Part shown: one piece after another, positions 6,527 to 11,514 of the stretch | How the letters are laid out: every line of letters begins with the position of its first letter | Position numbering within the stretch: the first letter of the stretch is position 1 | From: DATKWS01 sp035529435 | GTDB lineage: Bacteria; Krumholzibacteriota; Krumholzibacteriia; Krumholzibacteriales; Krumholzibacteriaceae | Direction: 5' to 3' | Length of the DNA: 11,514 bases | Assembly: GCA_035529435.1 (NCBI GenBank) | Contig: DATKWS010000230.1 | Span: forward strand, 1 to 11,514 | Translations under genes and position numbers: made by a program | The notes under the pieces: generated by a model | Database searches by the model: none | What the model was told of the DNA's origin: nothing | What the model saw: the letters and a program-made list of their open reading frames with translations, nothing else

Positions 6527-7051
6527 ATGAAAAAGGGATTGATGGTACGGCTCATCGCGTGCACGGCCTTAATCATGCTGTTCGGGTGCTCCGGCAAGCA
6601 GGCCGAGGAGCAGGAAATACTCTATTATCCCCTCGACTCGGTCGAAGATATAATCACCCGCTCCAGCGTGACGCTCGATACGGAGATCACGAGTGACGGC
6701 AACGGTTCGATACGGATCGACGCCGGCGGTCCGGCCATCGTGCGGCTCGTCGAGACGGGCGATATCGACGTCGAGAACGCGAAGCTCATCTACCGGGCGA
6801 AGCTGCGCACCGAGAATGTGAAGGGCAAGGCCTACCTCGAGATGTACTGCCGCATGCCGGGTGTGGGCGAGGCGTTCTCGCGGGGGCTCGATTCGCCCCT
6901 GTCGGGAACCAACGAATGGGTCACCGAGGAGATACCGTTCTACCTGAAAAAAGGGCAGAATCCCGACAACGTCAAGCTCAACCTCATGATCGACGGCAGC
7001 GGCACGGTATGGATAGACGACATCCACATACTGCGGGCCCCGCTGCCGTGA
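6527..7051 (+). CDS. Small lipoprotein with a carbohydrate-binding-like beta-sandwich
   Basis: 174 residues. The ATG at 6527 follows a ribosome binding site (GGGAGGA, 6513-6519). The N-terminus MKKGLMVRLIACTALIMLFG with C21 (lipobox LFGC) marks a lipoprotein. The residue after C21 is serine, not aspartate, so by the usual Lol rule it would go to the outer membrane. The rest reads as one beta-rich domain: GSIRID (60-65), AKLIYRAKLRTENVKGKAYLEM (85-106), NEWVTEEIPFYLKKGQ (129-144) and GTVWIDDIHIL (159-169). This order, ending in WIDDI, resembles galactose-binding/CBM4_9-like jelly-roll domains, but specific binding residues cannot be identified. It is the last gene of the plus-strand cluster, which suggests it may bind solute at the outer membrane or partner the porin. 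That role is inferred from context only. Confidence 0.8.
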   Translation: MKKGLMVRLIACTALIMLFGCSGKQAEEQEILYYPLDSVEDIITRSSVTLDTEITSDGNGSIRIDAGGPAIVRLVETGDIDVENAKLIYRAKLRTENVKGKAYLEMYCRMPGVGEAFSRGLDSPLSGTNEWVTEEIPFYLKKGQNPDNVKLNLMIDGSGTVWIDDIHILRAPLP

Positions 7052-7072
7052 GCATGAGCAGCCCCGGCAGCG
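7041..7072 (+). terminator. Hairpin overlapping the lipoprotein stop codon, possible terminator or mRNA-stabilising structure
   Basis: CGCTGCCG (7041-7048) pairs perfectly with CGGCAGCG (7065-7072) around a 16-base loop that contains the stop codon. There is no T-run after it, so it does not look like a classical intrinsic terminator. Confidence 0.35.
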
Positions 7073-7099
7073 CGTCATGTAACATCAAAAAGACGTGTT

Positions 7100-7124
7100 C
7101 TCGCTCGATATGATGTCGAGCGGG
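7100..7124. other. Strong hairpin in the gap after the symporter cluster
   Basis: Seven perfect pairs, CGCTCGA (7102-7108) with TCGAGCG (7116-7122), around a seven-base loop. One G-T pair and one more G-C pair extend it to nine. No T-run follows on the plus strand. It may end transcription of the upstream cluster in a factor-dependent way or belong to a non-coding structure; its role is unknown. Confidence 0.4.
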
Positions 7125-7134
7125 GAGGGAGGAG

Positions 7135-7157
7135 TTCGAGTCCTATCCGGGGAGCCA
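7135..7157 (+). other. tRNA 3'-end-like stretch (possible tRNA remnant)
   Basis: From TTCGAGT (7135-7141) to CCA (7155-7157) there are exactly 23 bases, the same spacing as T54 to A76 in a tRNA. The loop fits the consensus TTCRANY with G before and C after. The T-stem has two mismatches. The acceptor-like CCGGGGA pairs six of seven with GCCCCGG at 7061-7067. No D-arm or acceptable anticodon arm lies between them, so a functional tRNA is unlikely. Confidence 0.25.
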
Positions 7158-7160
7158 GAT
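7148..7160 (+). repeat. Left copy of a 13-base direct repeat flanking the serine hydrolase gene
   Basis: CGGGGAGCCAGAT here and CGGGGAGCCGGAT at 9213-9225 agree at 12 of 13 positions and bracket the gene at 7332-9095. This copy overlaps the tRNA-like 3' end. It could be an attachment-site or insertion footprint, or chance in GC-rich DNA. Confidence 0.3.
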
Positions 7161-7316
7161 TCTATCCTCGCTGCCCTTGGGGCGCTGCCCGCATCAGCTC
7201 CCTCAATCTCGTGAGCCGATGGTTCGGCGAACATATCTCCCTTGGGCGGCGTGTGTGCAACAATATGGGCGTGGGGACGTACTTCGCTTAAGGGGAACAA
7301 AAACCATGATAACGTG

Positions 7317-7322
7317 AGGAGG
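7317..7322 (+). promoter_or_regulatory. Ribosome binding site that decides the serine hydrolase start
   Basis: AGGAGG lies nine bases before the ATG at 7332. The in-frame ATG at 7242 has no such site and would put 30 non-signal residues ahead of the lipoprotein signal. The ATG at 7344 is 21 bases away, too far. Confidence 0.75.
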
Positions 7323-7331
7323 CAGAAGTTG

Positions 7332-9095
7332 ATGCGTGCAGCGATGAAGGGCCTACTGACGGCAACCATGGTGCTTGCCTTGATAGCGCAGGGTTGTCAG
7401 GAACGAGAATCCGACGACGGTTTTCCTGCGGGGCCACGAGACAGGCTGACGCTTGCGGAGCTCATGCGTTCCGAATACCAGGACACGGTGCCTCTCCACA
7501 ACCGGTACTTCACGCCGCTCGGAAAATGGGAAGCCGCGAGACACGAGCTCGAAGGCACGCTCATTGTACCCGAATTCGTGATGCACAACTCGGGCGGGGA
7601 AGCGGATTCCGCCCGGCCGTGGAACTATTTTCCGGGTATCGCCGCAGACTTTTTCACGTACGAGAACCGCCTCGTGCCGACATTGCGCGAAACCATACTC
7701 GCGTTCGGCGACAAGAACTATTGGCGCATTATTCTATCTCCGGGCACCGTTTGGCACGAACCGGGTGACGGCGGCATGTCGCGGGCGTCCTTCCCTTTTG
7801 CATTGGTGAACGATCGCTTCAACGACATACATAACGGGCTGGCCACGTTCGCTTACGATGAAACGCACATGACGCCTCTATTCTTACAGGTGACCCAGGA
7901 AACATCTCCCACGTACCAGGCCGATTTCTGGGGCATCACACCAGCGACGTACACGCCTCATTCACTTGAAAACAGGGATGCTCTTGCGGCCCGATTTGCG
8001 GAAGAAAAGCGGACCGAGATTCCTATTCTTCCATTCTCGGCGCTCGGCGAATATGCGGACTCCACACTGCTGGAAATATTCAACGGGGGGATCCCCCGTG
8101 AGGAGATAAGTGCCACCGGTCTGATCTGGAACGGCACGTTGTACGTACAACCGTGCTACACGCGCTACGGCGATTATCCCTACTGCCGGTATATGCGGCA
8201 TGCCGCGTACTCGTTGACCAAAGCCATGGGGGCGTTGGTCGCTCTTCTGCGTTTGGGGGAGAAATACGGCGCGGATGTCTTTGATCTCGAGGTTGCAGAC
8301 TATGTCGCGATCACGGCTGCCCACGACGGTTGGAAATCCGTTACCTTCGCCGACGCGTTGAACATGGCCACCGGCGTCGGCGATAATATGCCGGAGCGCG
8401 TAGAACCCAATGTCATGCAGGGAGACGAAGACCAACCCAAGTTCCTGACGTTCCTGCGCGCGAAGAGCAGGAAAGAAAAGATGGATATCGCCTTTTCCTA
8501 TGCAGATTATCCGTGGGGGCCGGGCGAAGTCGCCCGCTACAACTCCATCAACACGTTCATCCTGTCGGCGGCCATGGACGGCTTCCTGAAAAGCAAAGAG
8601 GGGCCGGATGCCGACATCTGGGAGATGGTGCTCGCGGAGGTCTATAGACCCATAGGTATTATGTACGCGCCGATCATGCGGACCGTCGAACCGGACGGGA
8701 GCATGGGTTTGCCCCCCTTCGGATACGGTTTGTATCCCAACATCGATGACATGGCGAAGCTTTCGATTCTGTTCCAGAACGGTGGCCGGTATCAGGGACG
8801 ACAGATTCTCCACGCCGGCCGCCTGGCGGAAGCGATGTTTCTGACCGAGGTAGCCGGATTGCCCATAGGGGAGAGGAACGAATACGGCGACTTTACCTAC
8901 CACTTGGCTTTCGACGGATTACCCTATCGCGGCAAGAATGGCCGCACCCATCGGATTCCTTTCAGTATGGGATTCGGCGGAAATCAGTGGGTCCTCCTGC
9001 CGAATGGGATCGCCACCTTCCGGTTTACCGATTCCAACAATTATAGCGTTGATACGATGGTTGATGTCGCCAAATCCATCCGTCCTCTCGAATGA
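7332..9095 (+). CDS. Serine hydrolase of the beta-lactamase/penicillin-binding fold, probable lipoprotein
   Basis: 587 residues. The N-terminus MRAAMKGLLTATMVLALIAQ, followed by GC22, looks like a lipoprotein signal, although the lipobox (AQGC) is imperfect. The catalytic domain starts around residue 260. SLTK (294-297) is the SxxK motif with nucleophile S294 and general base K297. Y403 in RYNSIN is the Y of the second motif, here YNS rather than the common YSN. GFGGNQWVLLPNG (547-559) is the third, glycine-rich motif. This matches the class C beta-lactamase/esterase/6-aminohexanoate-dimer hydrolase superfamily, whose members cleave peptides, esters or amides. Nothing indicates true beta-lactamase activity. 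Residues about 35-255 are a long N-terminal region that I cannot assign to a domain. Codon use is less GC-biased than in the genes to the left (28 of 40 codons GC-ending in a sample). The facing gene at 9344-11299 also encodes a secreted hydrolase. Confidence 0.85.
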   Translation: MRAAMKGLLTATMVLALIAQGCQERESDDGFPAGPRDRLTLAELMRSEYQDTVPLHNRYFTPLGKWEAARHELEGTLIVPEFVMHNSGGEADSARPWNYFPGIAADFFTYENRLVPTLRETILAFGDKNYWRIILSPGTVWHEPGDGGMSRASFPFALVNDRFNDIHNGLATFAYDETHMTPLFLQVTQETSPTYQADFWGITPATYTPHSLENRDALAARFAEEKRTEIPILPFSALGEYADSTLLEIFNGGIPREEISATGLIWNGTLYVQPCYTRYGDYPYCRYMRHAAYSLTKAMGALVALLRLGEKYGADVFDLEVADYVAITAAHDGWKSVTFADALNMATGVGDNMPERVEPNVMQGDEDQPKFLTFLRAKSRKEKMDIAFSYADYPWGPGEVARYNSINTFILSAAMDGFLKSKEGPDADIWEMVLAEVYRPIGIMYAPIMRTVEPDGSMGLPPFGYGLYPNIDDMAKLSILFQNGGRYQGRQILHAGRLAEAMFLTEVAGLPIGERNEYGDFTYHLAFDGLPYRGKNGRTHRIPFSMGFGGNQWVLLPNGIATFRFTDSNNYSVDTMVDVAKSIRPLE

Positions 9096-9135
9096 CATGA
9101 GCGGCGCCTTCTGTTTTTTCCGTCCGCGTTGTTAT

Positions 9136-9148
9136 TGCTATCATAGCA
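9136..9148. repeat. Small inverted repeat in the convergent intergenic gap
   Basis: TGCTA (9136-9140) and TAGCA (9144-9148) flank a three-base loop. The repeat lies between two convergent genes, where a shared terminator might be expected, and a six-T run occurs just upstream (9114-9119), not after the stem. The arrangement does not form a standard terminator. I see nothing else in 9096-9343 except the right copy of the 13-base repeat. Confidence 0.25.
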
Positions 9149-9212
9149 GCCGGTTTCTTGATGTCAACCTGGAGTCTTCGAAACAGAGAGTGGCTATGAA
9201 GAGGATTGCGTG

Positions 9213-9225
9213 CGGGGAGCCGGAT
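9213..9225 (+). repeat. Right copy of the 13-base direct repeat
   Basis: CGGGGAGCCGGAT, one mismatch from the copy at 7148-7160. It lies in the gap after the serine hydrolase gene. Similarity does not extend beyond these bases on either side. Confidence 0.3.
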
Positions 9226-9343
9226 CATCGGGAGCCTGAACCGAATAGGTGTACTGTCCGGGCATGTGCGCCCGCGCATCTCGGCCGGGCGACGAATCGC
9301 ATGGAGGCCGGCTCCGGGAAACGACTCTTCTTGATTCACGAAA

Positions 9344-11299
9344 TCACTCTTGGCGCACCGCGTCGACCCAATCGAAGAAGGCGCGAATCGTCTCGTCGCT
9401 CGGACTCTCGTGTCCCTTGTCGGCTTCCGCGTGAAATTGAACCGATGCGCCCGCGCGCTCGAGCTGGTCGACGAATCGCTCGGTCTCATCGTACGATACG
9501 TTCAAGTCGCGCTTTCCGTGAAAGATAAAAACCGGCACCTTCCTGAATATCTTGATGTTTTCCGCTTGAGTGAAATCGATAATCTTCGCGTCCTCGGCGG
9601 CCTCGGGGTGGAATCCGATTTTGGGTATACCCGAGAATACGGCGATCGCTCTGTACGTCCCCGGAGTTTCATAGAATGTTCGATAGACACCGTAGCCTCC
9701 CATCGAGAATCCGGCGAGGAATATGTTGCGCTCATCGATGGGGAAATTCTCCTTCACGGATTGTATGGCCTCCGCGATATCCGTCTGCGCGTTGTCCCAG
9801 CAGAAAAAGTTTGAGGGCCCCCGGCCGCGCGGGCCCAACGCCATGAAGCCCTCGGGGATCGTGTTCTCCCAACCCCTGATGTCGGCCTCCGTCGACGCGC
9901 TCCCATGAAGAAAAACGAGCAGCGGGTATTTCCTGTTCGGATCGAAGTCCCGTGGTATCCAGACCACGTATGGCTGAAGCGTGTTGTCGAGCTTGGATCG
10001 GTAAGCCATCCGCACCCATTCCCGCCGGCTGGCAAATTGATCGCTGCCCGCTTCGGCTTTCTCGATGTAGTCGATCAACCGAGAGATCCTAATGCGCTGC
10101 GGAGCGGCCGTTTCATATGGATAGAGTTCCTTGAGGTCCGCTTCAATTTCTTCGATCGTGAATTCGTGGGTCGTATAGCTCCCCGGCGAGAGTGATTTGC
10201 ACGCTTCGTCGAGGCGGCGGTTCAGTGCAGCGGCATCGAACGGCGGGAGGATCGAAAAACCCGATTCCCCCTCGGAGCCGTTTACCTGTGATTGCCACTT
10301 CGCGACGTAACCGCCCGCCGGCCAACTGGATGATTTCACGGCGAAATCATCGAACGTGAGTCCCGGTCCGCATTCATAGCTCGCTATTGAATAATCGATG
10401 ATTGTTTTCTCGCCCGTTTGCGTGAAGACGACCAGATCTTCCCTGGTCGGCTGCGCGGCGACGGTGACCGCGCGCGCATGCAGCGTATCGCCTTCGGATA
10501 CGTTGTTTCGATCGAGGAGCACGAACGTCTGTGGATCGCCGACGTGCTGCGGTTGCTCGAACCGGAGCAGCGCGTACTCGCGCGGGCTGTTCTCGTCCCC
10601 GATGCCCGCATCGACGACCCTGTAGGAATTCACGTCTTTTTTTCCGATAGCCTTGGCCATGGCGAGGTTGAAGCCGATTCCGTCGCTCAGCCAGGGATGG
10701 TAGGGATGAACGTCGTTCCAGGGGAGCAGGAGCTCGAACGTGATCGTGCCGTTCCCGTCAAGGAAGGCCACCTTCATGTCATCGCTTGTCGGGGTAAAGA
10801 TGTGATCGACGTTGTAATACCAGAATATCTTCCGCGTCCATTCCATGCTCTCTCTATCGACCGCGGAGCATGCGAGCACGTAGAACTCTCTGCTCGGTGC
10901 GTTTCCCGGTGCGGGATGAGTCAGCACGACGGTAAATCCGTCCCCGTTTTGATACGCCCGGTCGCGGTACGTGAGCTCTTCCGCCTCGGCCTCGATATAA
11001 ACGTAGAGGAACTGCGCTCCGTACGCGAGGCGATAGCTCAGGGTAACATCCGGATTGTCGGATGCGGATTTCTCGACCACGGTGAAACGACGAATCGGCA
11101 GATCCTGCAAGCAGCTATCGAGCACCCCATCGATCGCGGGTGCCTGTGACACGTATGTAATTGCGGGCTCGATGACAGCCGGCGAATCGGCGAATTTCAC
11201 GGTCTCCCATCCATTCGCGGCTGCCGGCAATTGGAGCGAGGTGCACATGACAAAGAAAATCGCGAGTCCCTGTAATCGATAATGGCGGTCCCATTTCAT
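9344..11299 (-). CDS. Secreted CBM9-like domain fused to an alpha/beta-hydrolase esterase
   Basis: 651 residues. The ATG at 11297-11299 follows a GGAGGT ribosome binding site and starts a signal peptide (MKWDRHYRLQGLAIFFVMCT, cleavage probably near PAAA at 25-28). Residues about 45-250 are CBM9/DOMON-like: PAIDGVLD (54-61), FLYVYIEAEAEE (97-108), NGDGFTVVL (118-126), ITFELLLPWNDV (186-197) and REYALLRFE (240-248). This domain type binds sugars in glycan-degrading enzymes. Residues about 255-400 are a linker and beta-rich region without a clear match. Residues about 440-651 are an alpha/beta hydrolase of the PHB-depolymerase/feruloyl-esterase kind. They show the oxyanion segment LVFLHGSA (461-468), nucleophile S532 in GFSMGG, D598 in FHGKRD and H630 in DKGHE, completing the triad. 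The likely role is ester cleavage on a carbohydrate or related polymer outside the cytoplasm. It has no C-terminal sorting domain like the subtilase's. Confidence 0.88.
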   Translation of the reverse strand: MKWDRHYRLQGLAIFFVMCTSLQLPAAANGWETVKFADSPAVIEPAITYVSQAPAIDGVLDSCLQDLPIRRFTVVEKSASDNPDVTLSYRLAYGAQFLYVYIEAEAEELTYRDRAYQNGDGFTVVLTHPAPGNAPSREFYVLACSAVDRESMEWTRKIFWYYNVDHIFTPTSDDMKVAFLDGNGTITFELLLPWNDVHPYHPWLSDGIGFNLAMAKAIGKKDVNSYRVVDAGIGDENSPREYALLRFEQPQHVGDPQTFVLLDRNNVSEGDTLHARAVTVAAQPTREDLVVFTQTGEKTIIDYSIASYECGPGLTFDDFAVKSSSWPAGGYVAKWQSQVNGSEGESGFSILPPFDAAALNRRLDEACKSLSPGSYTTHEFTIEEIEADLKELYPYETAAPQRIRISRLIDYIEKAEAGSDQFASRREWVRMAYRSKLDNTLQPYVVWIPRDFDPNRKYPLLVFLHGSASTEADIRGWENTIPEGFMALGPRGRGPSNFFCWDNAQTDIAEAIQSVKENFPIDERNIFLAGFSMGGYGVYRTFYETPGTYRAIAVFSGIPKIGFHPEAAEDAKIIDFTQAENIKIFRKVPVFIFHGKRDLNVSYDETERFVDQLERAGASVQFHAEADKGHESPSDETIRAFFDWVDAVRQE

Positions 11300-11306
11300 G
11301 TCGGCT

Positions 11307-11312
11307 ACCTCC
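11307..11312 (-). promoter_or_regulatory. Ribosome binding site of the CBM9-esterase gene
   Basis: On the minus strand GGAGGT lies seven bases upstream of the ATG at 11297-11299, confirming that start. Confidence 0.8.
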
Positions 11313-11345
11313 GACTATTGAGGAAGTATCAATCGCATTTTTGGC

Positions 11346-11375
11346 ATTATAGTAGTACGCGATCACTCAATGTAA
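11346..11375 (-). promoter_or_regulatory. Probable promoter of the CBM9-esterase gene
   Basis: On the minus strand there is a perfect -10 box TATAAT (11346-11351). An 18-base spacer separates it from TTACAT (11370-11375), a poor -35 match. Transcription would start about 40 bases before the ATG. The perfect -10 in an AT-rich patch just upstream of the gene is the main support. Confidence 0.45.
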
Positions 11376-11440
11376 GTTGCGTCTATTCAGTCGGATTTCA
11401 GTTGATGAGCAGGTTCGCCCGCTGCAGGACCCGGCAGTCG

Positions 11441-11514
11441 CTACTCCATCCTCCCGAGCGGCATGACGTACAGCGGCTCCTCCGCCCGGGTCATTCGGAA
11501 GGTCTTTCTGAGCC
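11441..11514 (-). CDS. C-terminal end of an unidentified protein (partial, runs off the right edge)
   Basis: On the minus strand one frame is open from the window edge to a TAG at 11441-11443 and encodes 23 residues, LRKTFRMTRAEEPLYVMPLG then RME. Codon use is GC-rich at third positions, as in the neighbouring genes. Another frame is also open over this stretch, so coding status rests on codon bias and composition alone. It lies upstream of the CBM9-esterase gene on the same strand, 141 bases away. The family is not recognisable. Confidence 0.45.
   Translation of the reverse strand, partial: LRKTFRMTRAEEPLYVMPLGRME

Noticed and set aside
7061..7157. A complete tRNA gene (including a selenocysteine-type tRNA, given G73 and the 97-base length)
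   Set aside because: The T-arm spacing and the acceptor pairing are suggestive, but no D-arm, no anticodon arm with T33 and a sensible triplet, and a T-stem with two mismatches rule out a functional tRNA by eye.
7085..7369. A 94-codon minus-strand frame across the gap before the serine hydrolase
   Set aside because: It overlaps the serine hydrolase start and its ribosome binding site, shows no domain, and has a composition not typical of a gene.
9096..9343. An intrinsic terminator between the convergent hydrolase genes
   Set aside because: A T-run (9114-9119) and a small stem (9136-9148) are present, but the stem does not directly precede the T-run on either strand, so the standard structure is absent.
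9025..9489. A 154-codon minus-strand frame overlapping both convergent gene ends
   Set aside because: It overlaps the 3' ends of both supported genes, has no ribosome binding site of note and reads as low-complexity Ser/Arg/Thr sequence.

Overview
This is a GC-rich window (roughly 60% by eye) from a Gram-negative-type bacterium. The organism has an outer membrane: there is a beta-barrel porin, there are lipoproteins, and several proteins are secreted. The first large gene ends in a C-terminal 'NYPNPFNPTT' FlgD-Ig/T9SS type A-like domain. That feature is typical of the FCB superphylum and its candidate phyla (Eisenbacteria, Krumholzibacteriota, Latescibacterota, Zixibacteria and similar). My best guess is an uncultured member of that group; a genus cannot be named from this sequence.

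Layout. (1) Positions 1-89, minus strand: start of an unidentified secreted protein, preceded by a near-consensus sigma-70 promoter (135-163). (2) 189-2636, minus strand: a large secreted subtilisin-family protease. It has a GTG start, a propeptide, two EF-hand-like calcium loops inserted in the catalytic domain, a beta-sandwich insertion and a C-terminal sorting-type domain. (3) A divergent intergenic region (2637-2878), AT-rich in part. (4) 2879-7051, plus strand: five closely spaced genes. They encode a WrbA-type NAD(P)H:quinone oxidoreductase, an alginate-export-like outer-membrane porin, a 39-residue single-span membrane protein, a sodium:solute symporter and a small carbohydrate-binding-like lipoprotein. 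(5) A 280-base gap (7052-7331) with two hairpins and a stretch resembling the 3' end of a tRNA, but no supportable gene. (6) 7332-9095, plus strand: a lipoprotein serine hydrolase of the beta-lactamase/penicillin-binding fold. (7) A 248-base convergent gap with no gene. (8) 9344-11299, minus strand: a secreted protein with an N-terminal CBM9-like domain and a C-terminal alpha/beta-hydrolase esterase. (9) 11441-11514, minus strand: the probable last 23 codons of another gene.

How the genes may work together. The porin, microprotein, symporter and lipoprotein look like one transport unit. The porin would pass a small anionic or sugar-like solute across the outer membrane, and the Na+-coupled symporter, perhaps with the 39-residue protein as a subunit, would carry it across the inner membrane. 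The lipoprotein may bind the solute or assist the porin. The substrate cannot be read from the sequence. WrbA lies just upstream with a 57-base gap and may be co-transcribed without taking part in transport. The two hydrolase genes on the right have a lower GC fraction at third codon positions in hand-counted samples (70% against about 83-95% to the left), so the right part may have a different history. No CRISPR array, insertion sequence, complete tRNA or rRNA gene was seen.
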